Source of the DNA: Loxodes magnus
Taxonomy: Eukaryota; Ciliophora; Karyorelictea; Loxodida; Loxodidae
Length of the DNA stretch: 64,000 nucleotides
Assembly: GCA_946699065.1 (NCBI GenBank)
Contig: CAMPDV010000061.1
Location: 682,001-746,000 of the forward strand
Reading direction: 5' to 3'
The number at the start of each line of letters is the position of its first letter. Position 1 is the first letter of the stretch. Below are positions 35,818 through 48,432 of this stretch, piece by piece. The notes beneath the pieces are model-generated. The model was not told the origin of the DNA. It saw only the letters and a list, made by a program, of their open reading frames with translations, and did no database searches. Made by a program: the position numbers and the translations under genes.

Positions 35818-38800
35818 GGAATTTTACAGCTACTGAAAAGATTTTTAAATTTAATAATTTTTTTAAAATCAAGTATATTATATAGGAAATGTTTATATCA
35901 TGCAATCCATTAATATATCACAATATTTAAAATTTAAGAATATAATTAGGTTATACATTTAAATTTAAATCCTGCTAATTTATTTTATTTTTATTACTAA
36001 GATAAATAAACTCTTAAGCATCATACAATCTTTTTTTTAAATACATTAGTTTTCTTTTTCTATTTAAAATTAATTTAGCTATATTTAAATTATTTAGATT
36101 TAAACAATAATTTTATACAATTAAAGCCAAATTGAGATAAGTTTCAAATAGTTTATAGATGTAAATTTAGATTATTACAATTTAAAATTTAAGCTATATT
36201 TAAATTTTGTTTTCTATTATTTTGTTATGTAAAATTATTATATTGCAAATTTCAGGGTTTTTCAGTTTACCATTTGACTTTCTTTGTTTTACTGAAATAT
36301 TTAATTAAATTTCTTCAATTAGACTTAGAATATTAAGTAAATAATTGATTTAAGGTGCTATTTCTTTGAACTTTGTCTAATTCTTACCAAAAAATTAAGA
36401 GAGCAAATATAAAAATTTGGATTTTAGACATGTTATATGAAATAAACTTTTTACCTTTAATCTTAGAAAAAATTATAACTGATTATATAATTCTGCCATT
36501 CTTTAGCTGCTTTAGTAAAAGCTTTTATTTTAAATCTCTCTTAAAAGTATAAAAATAGTTTCAAAATTATTTAAGCTTTTTGAAAAATTACGTTAAAGCT
36601 TTTTTTAAAAAGGAATGACTCCATTAAGATCTGAAATAATTTGTATCTTATAATTAAAATTGTCTAATCCTAGTTTAATACTACAATGAAAACACTAAAC
36701 TTCTTTATTAATACGTTGATATATTTAGGCCTAATACTTTAAGTTAGTTAAAAACACAAAATAATAATATATAATTAAAAATTTTATATTCTGGCTCTTA
36801 AAAAGTAATCTATATATAAGGTTACACTTATATTAAAATTTAGTTAGATGTTAAACTTAAATATATATTAATAAAATAAATGAAAAAGTATTAGCATACA
36901 ATTTTAGAAAATATTTAAAGAGATAAAGTGTTTATACTTCAAAATTATTTAAAGTCAAATTTTTATATAATAAAAAACTGGGTTTAGTTCATAGTAGATA
37001 TTTAGCATACTTTAAGTATTATAGTATAAATCAGCATTTACTACATAGGATAAACATTTTTTAAACAGAAATTTTATACTTTCAAAACGTTGAAAAAAAT
37101 CATAATTAAAATGAATTAATAATTCTTATAAGTATATGTGTTATTTATATACGATATTTCATTTAATTTCCTTCTTAAAATAATAATTTTGTAGATTTTA
37201 ATGAGTCATTATAGTTTACCAGGTTTGCCTTCAGCAAGCATTTAATTTTGGTAAAATAAAAATAATAAACTTAAGATTTAACTGAGTTTAATTGTGCTTA
37301 CTTAGGCTTTATTTTAATTATTTATCAATAAAATATTTCTCTTTTTAAAAGGCAGACATATTGAATAATTTAAATATATCACATATAATAAAGAACAAAT
37401 TATCCTAATAGAGTATATGAATATGAACTTTAATAAGTAGATATATTATAAAATTTAATTAAATTATTATATACCTAAGTATCCAATTTCTCTTGCCTTT
37501 TTTAAATTTAAGTTTCCTTAAAAAATAACAAGATTCTATTATATAAAAAATATAAAAAAAACCTAATGTAGATATTCATCAACAAAAAATGTATGTCTTA
37601 ATTCTGAAAATAATTATTAAACTTTGAACTTAATAGATTTTATTTGATAAAAGAAATTAAAAATACATAAAAGCTGTGGTAGTGTAAAAGCTAAAACTTT
37701 CAAAATGATTGTGATTCTCATAACTTGTAATAGAAGAAGAGCAAAAAGTAATGAAGTTAATATTGGATTTTATTGGGTATAAATGAGATATAAATGGAAT
37801 TAAGTCATTTAAAACTAAATTGCTAAAATAACTAAAAAAGTGAAAAAATGAGTTATTCTGCTGAGAGTCAAACAGGAAAAAATATTAGAAAATTATCATG
37901 ATAATAGTACAGAAGTTTGAGAAAATGTAATAAATAAGTAAATGTGTAAAAAGAAAAATGAAGTTAGAAATAGAAAAACTAACATATTTAACTATTGATA
38001 TGAGAACAATTTGAATTAAATAATAGTTATCATAGCTAAATTTATCTAAAGGATTGCTAATAAGGTAAATAGAGAGATTTTAATCAAATGGTTTTTTGTA
38101 ATTTATAAGTAAATAGATGTGTAATAAAATACTTTGGCTTCTTTTTTATTTATTTTAAAGGATTTTTATGATTTGACTAATAAACTCTTTAAACTATATT
38201 GAAAAATAGATATTAAATTTATTACTAGGCTATATTTAGTTATATTTAAAGAAATTGAAAGGTAAGTCAAGTTCAAATAAATTCATATTATAACATCATC
38301 GAAAAGCTTGAAGAGATATATTTAAGAAGATTTACTTGCTGATCTTATATAAAGTTATTATTGTTTAATGAATTTAGATTCTAAGTTAAAATCACAAATT
38401 TTTAATGAAATTCTTTTATTAAGTGAGCAAGAAGAAATAACCATAAAACTTAAATTTCTTCTATAGATAATATCTAATTATGATTATAGAAATAGAATGA
38501 TAAAAACCAAGCCATTTAATTAGTTTAATCATTTAAATCATATATTTTATTAATTTTAAGTTATAATTGCGAGCCTAAAGAGAATTTATTTTTAAAAATT
38601 TAATAAGCACTAAAATTTCAGTATAGAACTTGAAATATAGTTACTTTAATATAAATCATTTAAATTTTTAGAAAGTTTAGAATTAGTTAATTTACAATTA
38701 AGTTAGATTTATCCTTATTGAGATTCTAGAATACTAATAGACAAATTTAACTAAATTTGATGGAAATAAAAATAATCCTTTTAAAAGCAGGAAAAATTGA

Positions 38801-39230
38801 ATAAATAACTTCCTATACTGTTTTCAGTCTTTCATAAGCAATTTTAACCTGCGAATAACTATATCCTTCATCTATTTTCTTCTAATTTTTCGCTATAAAA
38901 TTAGTTATTTAAATATAGCTTTATTATTATTAATTTTAATAATGCTCTTCACTTTTATCAAATTTAATAGAATTTTAAAATAACTACTAGATTTCTTTAT
39001 ACTTAAAATTATAAATATTTTAATATTTTAATATTTAACTATAAAATAAATTTTAACGTTTAGTCTCTTTGTGAAGCAATAAATTAAAAGTTAACTATAT
39101 TAAGTAAATTTATATAACTTTCTAACTAAGCTTTATTTTAAAATTAATTATACAGCTAACTTCACAATCTTAAAACAGCATGAAAGAATTAACTTTATTT
39201 TTGAAGTTATATATTATTATTTAGCATTCA
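35818..39230. other. AT-rich spacer with no firm gene
   Basis: About 3.4 kb, mostly A+T-rich. The stretch near 38390-38760 reads, on the plus strand, like a Leu/Ile/Gln-rich protein for ~120 codons, but has no clear start or domain. I do not call it. Confidence 0.45.
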
Positions 39231-39234
39231 TTTA

Positions 39235-39420
39235 AGATTTATCTTTTTATTTACATCTGGTTATATAACCTGATTCTTAACGTCCCATAGTCTCACCGTC
39301 TTATCTCCACTTCCCGATGCGTTGCTTATTTACACTGGATTTTCAAATTTTATCTTATAAATACAAAAATTAGTTAAAATTTCTCAGACAAAGCAGATAA
39401 AAATTTCCATATTTCTTTAC
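39235..39420 (-). pseudogene. WD40-repeat gene fragment
   Basis: On the minus strand one WD40 repeat end is unmistakable: SNASGSGDKTVRLWDVKNQ, encoded at about 39270-39330. WD repeats form beta-propeller scaffolds. The sequence before it (toward 39552) reads as a charged peptide in another frame, and no second repeat follows, so only a fragment of a WD40 gene seems to be left. A very short intron could explain the frame change. The dimeric SINE-like element begins about 120 bp upstream of it and may have broken the gene. Confidence 0.45.
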
Positions 39421-39539
39421 TTTTCTCACAAAATAAAAAGATTTAAAAGATGCTTTTCTAGCTAAGGAAATACTTGATTCGGCAAATTTCAGCTGTTTCT
39501 TGGATTTCTTCTCCAATATTGGTGTTTCCGAGTGGGTTA

Positions 39540-40150
39540 TTTTTGCTAGCATTTTTTGTTCTTCATTGCCATGCTGTACTCCAGATTGTTGCTTTTTCGT
39601 ATCAGGGGAGAAGCCTTTTCTCCGCCACTTTTTATTATATATTTTTTTAAAACCGCCATAGTTGTTCGAAGGTGAACAACAAGGTCATCTTCATCAGAGG
39701 TTGGGGAAGTTAAGTACCCATAATCGACTTTATGTCTTCCTCTGCTTTGGTTTGGCCTCGAGACATAAGATTCTTAGACCTTCGGCACTGGCTTAGTTTA
39801 GTTTAATTCTGGAACGAAAAAGAAATAATATTGCGAGCTTCATCAGAGGTGGGGAATTTAAGTACCCATAATTGACGCATGTCGTCCTCTGCTTTGGTGA
39901 TGCAATGAGACACAATCCTGCCATGTCCTTGGGCCTCCAACAAGTATTAAAGATTACGAGTATTCTTAAATTATATCATTGTTGAACATTTTTATCAGTA
40001 CTGAATAATTATACCAGTATTGAACAAGATCTACCAGTATCTGATAATTTTATCAGTAGCAAACATTCTTGTCAGTATGAAACATTTTTTTAAAGAGCTG
40101 CGCACCAATGAGAGAGTGCTACGCTCTCTATAATAAAATTTATTTATTTA
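39540..40150 (+). mobile_element. Dimeric SINE-like element with LINE-type 3' hairpin
   Basis: A G+C-rich island of about 610 bp. It contains two similar ~62-bp modules, 39689-39750 and 39839-39898 (both run CATCAGAGGT...GGGGAA.TTAAGTACCCATAA...CCTCTGCTTTGGT). A hairpin GTTGTTC/GAACAAC lies at 39661-39680. After the modules come about five degenerate ~22-bp units of the type TATCAGTA..GAACAT (39985-40085). The last 70 bp, from about 40081, match the LINE 3' end (30628-30700), including the hairpin with loop CAATGA and the TTTA tail. No coding frame. It looks like a SINE that uses the tail of the local LINE for mobility. The left end is uncertain and no TSD was found. Confidence 0.75.
40094..40129 (+). 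other. 3' hairpin shared with the LINE
   Basis: AGAG/CTCT, GCG/CGC and CAC/GTG pairings, 3' bulge CTA, loop slightly longer than in the LINE. It is followed by ATAATAAAATTTATTTATTTAT, as in the LINE tail. Confidence 0.75.
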
Positions 40151-41365
40151 TAAAAATCTTTTATCTTTTTTCAATTTATAAACAAGTAGCATTTAATAAA
40201 ATATCCAACTAATTATATCATAATTATATTGCTACTAGCTAATGAAAAATTACCTAATTTAAACAACTCAACTCTAGCACCAATTAATAAATTAGGACAA
40301 AAAAATGAAACTTTTTCTTTTAGCTTATATTCCAAACATTTTCGTTAACTAAAGGTAAAACCGAAAAAGCATAATAGAAGCAACTAATAATTTAAAATAA
40401 TTAGTAAAAAACAAAAGAAATTCATAACTATTTGCTTTCTCTTTAAATAGCTTGACTAATTGAAAAAAGGAAATTAGAATAGATAAAATATTTTAATAAA
40501 TATATTTAATAATTAACTAGAAAATAGAATATGGTAAGATTAATTTCTTAGTTAATAGTTAACTTTACTTTTATTTTAACTTTTACTAAGAATATATAAT
40601 TTAAAGATCTAAGTTACTAGTAAGGATTATATTTCTTTAAAATGCGCATTTATTTATTCAGTTGGATTTAAAATTATTTTTTTACCAATCGCAAACATCA
40701 CAATTAATAATTGCACTATAGTTGTTTTATATAGCGAAATGAATTAAATTCATTCAAGTATATAGTTTCTCTTTATAATCTTTATGTACTTTCTTTAAAA
40801 ATAAAATCTAAGATTTAAAAATTCTAAATATAAATCCTTTTCCTTTAGAATATTTATTCTTTTATTTTTTTTCTAAATTTTGCTTTTAAGAAATACGGAA
40901 AAACTTAGTTTCTATAAGAGCATTTTTTAATTTTTCCATTTAAGAAAATAAAAAATTATTATAATATTGTCTAAAACTTTTCAACTATTTATCTAGGCTT
41001 TTCTTATTAATTTATAACCTAACTACTTATCACTCTGCTTAGTTAAAGTATTTTAATATATTTTAACAATGAAATTAAAAAGAATAAATATAGATATAAC
41101 TAAAGTCATTATTATACCCTTTTTTAATTTATTTAAATAGATATTCGAATTAGACTATTTAATTAAATAGAGGATTTTAGAACTGTCTACTATTAAATTA
41201 GATTATCTGCTTATACGAGATATGACCTTTCTTATTATTATAATTATTGATTATGCTTTTTAAAAAGATTAGTCTTAAAATAATTGTCTAGATAAAGGAA
41301 ATTTTAAAAATTAGGAAATTTTAATTTAACTTGGTATAAAAAAGTTTTCAAGTTCATTTCTCTTC
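40151..41365. other. AT-rich spacer, no gene seen
   Basis: A+T-rich DNA downstream of the kinase gene. Nothing recognised. Confidence 0.55.
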
Positions 41366-43144
41366 TCATACTACCTTGCGCCAGACTTCACCATTTATGT
41401 CATATATGTGTAAGTTGTTATCACTATCGAACTGGTAAACATGGTCTCCGCTTAGAACAGGCTGAACATAATCATTCTGTAAGCAATTATCTCCAGTATA
41501 TTTAGATGGTCCAATGATCACTCTTTAAAGATCGAAAAGCTAATCCCAAGTCCAATCCCCATTACGATAAATAAAGAAATATCCCTTTTGAGGTATATGA
41601 ATGGCAGTAGTACTACAAGCTTCGTAAAGTGACTGGTTGCATACACTCCATTGATTTTGAACTATATCGTAAATTTGAATTTTGTCTTATAATCAATCTT
41701 GCTAGTTACTATACCCTCCAAATACATACAATTTTGGATCAAGTTGATCACATCCAAATAACGAAACTGGAGAATTAATGTTTTTAATATTAGTAAAAGA
41801 TTTACTTGGCATATTAAATACTTCGCATTACGGCACGTCAATATATTTATTGGCTTAAGCATGAGCTCCTGATATTATGAAGATTTTATCACTTTTGTTA
41901 AAACTAGTTCTATGTGAATGTCTTTAAGCATTCATTTTAAACTCTTCATATGAGTTTTCGTGCTACAATATAAATTAATTGTAATAATCTGAAATAATGC
42001 CACCAGAATAAGCCACTGTCTATTCCTCAATTTATTCGACTTGAGCACAATGTAACTAAAACCAAAAGAATCAGTCTAATGTCCTTTCTTCGAAAGTTTT
42101 ACTTGAAACTATATAAGTTTTTTACTTATCTGAGTTAATACAAAAAGTAGAAATTCTCTAAAACTGCTTTACAAGTAATTAATTATTAACTTATGATCTG
42201 CCCTTTGTCAATGCTTCTGGCTACTATTCTAGTTATTCTTCTGCTTATTGTTTATGTTAGCTATCAACTCCACCTAGCTTACTTTACATACTTATTGGTC
42301 TTTATTTGTTTACTTGCGCATTAGTTAGAATATTATAGTAATCTAAGAGCTTTTACTATACTTCATCTAGTTACATTCTTTCTTTAGAATTTTATTTCCA
42401 GCATGCTTCAATTATTTCAGCAAATTACGGAGGGCAATCTTGTGGTATTGTTTCTCTTTTTCCAGAAACTGAAGCTTTAATTACTCCTGCGTCATTAGCT
42501 TAGGCAAAAGGAATTTTTCTGGCTGCTATTTCCCAAAAAGTAATACCTAATGCATAAATATCAGAATTTTAACCGTAGGCAGGTACCAATTCTGATAACT
42601 CAGGTGCCATTCATCTCAATGTTCCTACTTAACTTCCTGTTTTTATTGATTTAGATTCCAACTTTACACGCGAAAGGCCAAAATCAGTAATTTTTGCTCT
42701 GAAAGTACCATCTAATAGAACATTCAGACTCTTAAAGTCTCTATGAATTATTTTATTGTCATGAATGAATTTTAGACCAGAAACTATATCTAAGCAAATT
42801 TTGATTCGTCTATCCCATGGTATATCATTTTGTAAATTATTAAGATAAGCATAAAGAGACTAATTCATCAATTCCATGACTAAGCAGGCAGGCTAAGAAC
42901 AAAAGCCATAACATCTAACAATATTTGGATGGTTTAAGTCTTACATAATTTCTACTTCATCCCAAAATGCTTTCTAGATTTTTGGATCTGTAATATTAAT
43001 ATCCAGTATCTTTATAGCTACATCAGTTGTTGAATCCCATGTTCCTTGCCAAACTGTCCCATAATTTCCTTTTCCTATTTCCTTGATTTAAATCAATCTT
43101 TGTGGAGCAATTTCGAATTTCTCTAACTTGGGGTTCTTTTTCAT
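41366..43144 (-). CDS. TKL-type protein kinase with Kelch-like C-terminal domain
   Basis: 592 residues, ATG 43142-43144, TGA 41366-41368. The kinase domain (about 17-275) has every catalytic element: glycine loop GKGNYG (24-29), VAIK with Lys45, helix-C Glu63, HRDFKSLN with Asp136 and Asn141, DFG with Asp154, and GTLRWMAPE (174-182). The RWMAPE and HRDFKSLN forms are typical of tyrosine-kinase-like (TKL) Ser/Thr kinases. A Gln-rich linker follows. The C-terminal ~240 residues carry Kelch-type motifs (FIISGAH, LYVFGGYSN, NQWSVC, IFIPQKGYFFIYRN-like), probably a small beta-propeller for binding partners. That half is clearly related to the C-terminus of the gene at 48433. TAA/TAG as Gln and TGA as Trp are needed inside the domains. 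Likely an intracellular signalling kinase. Confidence 0.9.
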
Positions 43145-46100
43145 TTTTAATAAAACCTAAATGGTAGTAAAATAGCAAAATATACCAGAAAAGATCGTAT
43201 AGTAACATGATTCAATCAGAAATATCAGATTATGAGTTATATTTACTTAAAGTTAAAAAACTAACTATAACCTAACTATTTAAATAGTCTTCAAATCATT
43301 ATTTCTCAACTATACAATTTAGACAAGAGCCTATATTTAATATCCCTTATAAAAATATCTTAAGGAGAAGGATTATTTTAATAGAGATTAATAATGCAGT
43401 TCTTAGATTCTTAAATAAGATCTTTCTAAATTATATTTTAAAATCGTATCTAAGGAATGACTATGCCAGATTAATTAATGAGGAGGGTATTATAGGGATA
43501 GTTATTAGTATTAAAGAGTTTTAAAGAAATCAATATTAGAAGCTAGCATCAGCATATTTGAAAACTTAGTATCTTAGATAGTTTAAATCTAATTAAGACT
43601 TTTTATAACTTAGAAAATAATTTATTTAGTTTAAGTAAGTTTGAGTAAATCAATTAAAATATTTCTTAACGATTCCTTTAGCTAGCATGTTAAAATTATA
43701 AGTAGAAGCTTTTAAAATGAACATATTATAAAAAGTGGTAGGAAAAAAGTGTTGGAAATAATGCAAAATAACTTGTGGAGTAAAAGTTGAACTCAGATAG
43801 AATTAAAGTTAAAAATGCTAAAACAGAAAAATTATATAAAGATAGATGATTTATTGCTATTTTTAGTTAATTAGACTTTATTACAGTTAGAGAGACTTTT
43901 ATTAATTAAGAGGATTTAAAATTATTATCTAACTAAAGCTCGAAGCTTAAACAGATTTTACATCATTAGTGTCACATTCCACTTTAGAATGTAGAAAATA
44001 TTTGTATGTTAAGAATAAACTGAAAGGCTAGAATATTTAATGCCTTTATTATCAAAGCTTTAAATTTCTGGAGATTTAAAGTATTAATAATAAAAAATTG
44101 AATGCTAAAGAATAAATAGATGCTATTAAGGAAAAATTAGCTATATTGCGAAATATAAAAGCCCAGTTTAGCAGGTATAATTAATAATTTCTGATTATTC
44201 TAATATTTATAAGTATATTTAGGTTTTGTCTGAGCCTCATTTAAATAGGTGTATTCAAATTTTGTTGATGACACTTTCTCATACTAACTATTTAAACTGG
44301 CAATAGCTTTTAATCTGATCCAAATAAATTTATAAAATAAATTTAAATCCTAGACTCTCTTTTTATTATTACCTAAATACATTTAATAAATTAAGTATTA
44401 TCTAATTAAAATTATTTTTCTCCTTTAGAATATGCTTAGATAATAGTTAATTACAGTGAAAGAATAATTAGAATTGTAAGTATAGCTGATATTGTATTTT
44501 TATTATTTAATAGATTATTAACTTTATTTATTATGAAACTTTATGGTTCACCTGTCTTACTATTCTTTTTAAATGGGAAATATAGTGATAAAGGTTATTA
44601 AATTAGGATTTTCAAGAATTTTCTCTTATGCTTAGGGAATATTCTATACTTTGATTTTGCTTTAAAGGTAGATTTCTGGTTATTTTAAGCAAGTAACTGC
44701 TTTGACTTTAGAGTTTTTCCATTTAAAAACTTCGTTAATTAAGCTATCTTAATTTACCTTGATGATAAGACTTTTATTTTGCTTCTTTTAACTTAGTTAG
44801 CAAACCAAATCTCATTAATTTTATTTTTTAATATCCCACTAACAATAGAACCTGATTACGAATTTTAAAAATTTACTTTTATCAAGCAAATTAAAAATAA
44901 CTAAAGCACAAGTTCAAAACTAGCTTACTTATTATCTCTTATATCTATTAAATAATATCCTCTATGGATTTATAGCTATTATATGCTTTCTGTTTCTTCT
45001 AAGATACTTTCTTTATATAGACTCATATTATAAGCTATTATAATACAATTTATAATCTACTTGCTATTTTCTAAGCTAGAGGTATATACATTAAAATAGT
45101 AATTAAACCTAGCTTCACTAACTTAGAGTAGCTTAACATAGTTATTATGCTTTAGTAAGATTATAACCTTTTATTTATTTCATAGAACTTTCGCTATAAT
45201 AAGCATGCTTATTTTAACTAAGATCATTAGTTATTTTACTTATATAACTATAAATCAGGAGAAGGATGAAAGTTTCCAATATCTAAATTGGAACAATTGA
45301 TAGCGTTTGCTAGGTTTTATATTAGTACAGCACTAGAAATAAAAAAGGCTAACATCTAGTTAGTTAAACATATGTTTAGACATTAGTTGATAAAAGATTT
45401 GCTAAGCTTTAGTAATTTCCATGAAATAATAAGCTAAGATATAATTATTTATTAATAGAATGAAAATGAGCTAGCTGGCTACTAGGGTATAATATAACAA
45501 GTTAGAAATCCCTAGAAAAATTAGATACTTATACTAGCTAGAAATATATAAAAATTTAAAATCTCAGATTTAGTAAAGAATATTATGCTATGTAGTAGAT
45601 AATTAATTGACAAAAAGGATTTAATGAAATCCATCTAAGCTAAAAATATTTCAAATAACTAACTAAAAATAAAAAGAAGATAAAGAGGTCTTGATTAAAG
45701 ATAAGAGGTTGGAAGTGATATATTTAGTTATTTAGACTAATAAAAATAAATTTTAATACATAGAGTTAAAGTTTTTAAAAAAGGAAAAGACAAAGTTTAA
45801 AGCTAGTTGCCATTATAATATTTGATAAAATGAATTAAATTAAGTATATAATGATTATCTCTAAATAGCATTATATAATTATCAATCACCAAAATAATTA
45901 AATTCATTAATTTAAGTGAAAAGGCTAAAATAATATAGTAAGATTAATGCCTCAAACGAGAATCTTAATTTTTAGCTAGATATCATTAATCTAATTTGCT
46001 ATAAAATTAGAAATTCAGTTAAGAAAAAGGATAATAAAACTTTAATTATTAAACTTAGGATATAGATAACTTTCAATGCTAAGTAAGATATTTTATGCTT

Positions 46101-46279
46101 TTATAAAGGATTCTTCGCTTTAAATTTAAATAATTTAATCTGAGGAAAAATAAGAGAAGTCAAATGATTATTACGGTAAAAAAATAAATTATGACTAAGA
46201 ATTGACGATCTAATAGAGTTTAAAGCTTAAAATTTTGTTTTTAACTATAAGTAAAGTTATTAATTTTGAGTTGCTCTTC
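43145..46279. other. AT-rich spacer, no gene seen
   Basis: About 3.1 kb of A+T-rich DNA. No conserved domain, RNA or repeat noticed. Confidence 0.5.
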
Positions 46280-47299
46280 TCAATCATTTTATGCTCTTTC
46301 CATCTTCCTTTTATTCTCTTCTATATATTTTTTCATCTCAATGACTAACTATTTATTGATGATACTAGAAGCACATGGAATTGTTTCGTACGCCCATTTC
46401 TATAGTGCATGAAGCCAATGTCCCTTTGTAAAAGTTCTTCTTCCCAATGCTTTCATTGCACCATTTACTGATCCTGATGCTTACACAAAGGTTTTGAATT
46501 ATACAGTCTTTGATTAAACTCAATTTGGAGCGAAGCATAAAAAGTCAATTTTTCCTTTATCGTTGATTTTACTTTCCAATTACATAGTTTAAGTCAGTTA
46601 GTTAATATAAGCTTTGCAACCACCATAAATAGCAGTACCTATACAAGGAATTTAGGCAAGTCCAGAGCCTAAATTAATAATAGCTGACTTCTTTTATCTT
46701 TTAAGCATGATTGGTATAAAGTGTTGACTTAAGAACTAAGTACTTAGAATATTCTTAGCGATTGTTTAATAAGATGAGTTCATGCTCTCTTCCTTAAAAT
46801 AAACTGATTCTCCTGTAATTCCTCCAATATTATTAACTAATATTGCAATATCTAAGCCTTCTAGTTAAGAATAGACAGTCTAGTAAAAGCTTATAGTGAT
46901 AGAATTGAAATCAGCTGAAATGACTTTAGTTTTAATCTAATACGCTTGCTCTAATTCCTATTACTTTATCTATAGGTTTGACTTATTTCTACTTAGTAAG
47001 CATATGTTAAACTTACGCTAAGCAAAAAAGTTGGCAAACCCCCATCCTATTCCTTCTGTGCCTCCTGTTATTACAACCCATGAATCTTAGTCAAAATATT
47101 TCTACCTAAAATTAATATGAGGCTGTAAAATATAATTCCAAATCCCACTCAAAAAGCAAAGCAGGTGAGATAAAGCTTTATAAAACCCAACCCCAGCAAG
47201 AACATAAGCACAATATAAAGAACACTAGCAATTTAGAAGAGAGGTTTGATAATAAGAGCCTAGGAATATAGCAATGACTAGTAGAATAATACTCATCAT
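46280..47299 (-). CDS. 17-beta-HSD12 / 3-ketoacyl-CoA reductase-like short-chain dehydrogenase
   Basis: 339 residues, ATG 47297-47299, TGA 46280-46282. Two N-terminal hydrophobic stretches (about 3-15 and 28-55) would anchor it in the ER membrane. The Rossmann domain follows: cofactor motif TGGTEGIG (78-85), NNIG (156-159), catalytic Ser212 and Y-G-G-C-K with Tyr225 and Lys229. The C-terminal part has the phrase ASGSVNGAMKALGRRTFTKG, typical of the HSD17B12/KAR group, which reduces 3-ketoacyl-CoA with NADPH during very-long-chain fatty-acid elongation. Length fits the family (~310-340). One TGA (Trp, in FAPNW) and many TAA/TAG (Gln) lie in frame. A second in-frame ATG directly follows the first. 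Steroid activity cannot be judged. Confidence 0.9.
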
Positions 47300-48432
47300 T
47301 TTTAGTATAAATTTAAATCAAAAGCATTAAAACCACTATCCAATATTTCACATTAAAAAGACTTATATATCTCTATTATTTAATATTATCTTAATATGTT
47401 TAATTATTTAAAGAGCTAGATATAATAAAATATTATAATAAAGAGAAGTTTACTGCAAAAAGTTTTCGAAGAGCTAATATAAATAAATAACTTAAGAAAT
47501 AATTCCATAACAATGATTGAAGCCCTAGCTTAAATGGTAAAATTAAACCAAAAATATAGATAAATAGTAGTATTTTCAGAAAATAAACATAAAGGATTGT
47601 GATAAAGTAATTTAGAAAACTTAATATATAGGGGATTTCTTAGTTTAAAGACTGTAAAATGAATGTGAATCAGTAATGAAATTATAATATCTATAATATT
47701 GTTACTAGGATGTATTTAATTTTATAATTTACTTTAAATAAGTAATCAAATCTAAAACGTTAATGATACTTACCTTAAACTTTTATAATATTATCTAAAG
47801 AAAAAGAGTGATCATGGAATATTATTTTTGCTCTTTAATCTAAATAAAGTTAAAAGGAAGTTTTTTAAAGAAAAATAAGTGAATAAAGAGATATTGGATT
47901 TAGTAGGTATTTATCACTCAATTAATTTGCATCTTAATATAAACTTGTAGTAAGAAGTTGTGCAATACTCTAAAGTTAAGATTATAAAATTTTGATCTGA
48001 GTTATCTCTTAGATTGAAGAAATTAGATATAAAAATAGAAAGAAAGGGAATCATGATATAAATATATTATGAGCTTATTCTAAATTTAGTCTTTATTTTA
48101 ATTTATTGTGATGTTTGCTAAGAATTTTATTTTCTCTATTTGTTTTTAAATTTTTTTTAAGAGGTTAAACTGAAAAGCGGAAGATAAATTCAGATATAAA
48201 AGATCTAGAAAATAATAAAGATATTAAAGATATGCTTTAAAAATATGATTGCTAGAAATTTATTTTTTTGGGATTTAATTAAAATCTAAATTTAGTAAAA
48301 GATATAGTGAACTTATCAACATGAAGATCAATAATTCAGATGAAAAAATTTAAAAGGTTAACGTGAAATTAAAAATTATAGAAAATTTGTCTCTATAAGA
48401 TTACTTAATATTATTTTTGAAATTTATCTTTA
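47300..48432. other. AT-rich spacer, no gene seen
   Basis: Spacer between the reductase and RING genes. Nothing recognised. Confidence 0.5.

Noticed and set aside
43023-43208. 61-residue minus-strand frame
   Set aside because: It overlaps the start of the TKL kinase in a different frame; the kinase frame has the glycine loop and all later motifs.
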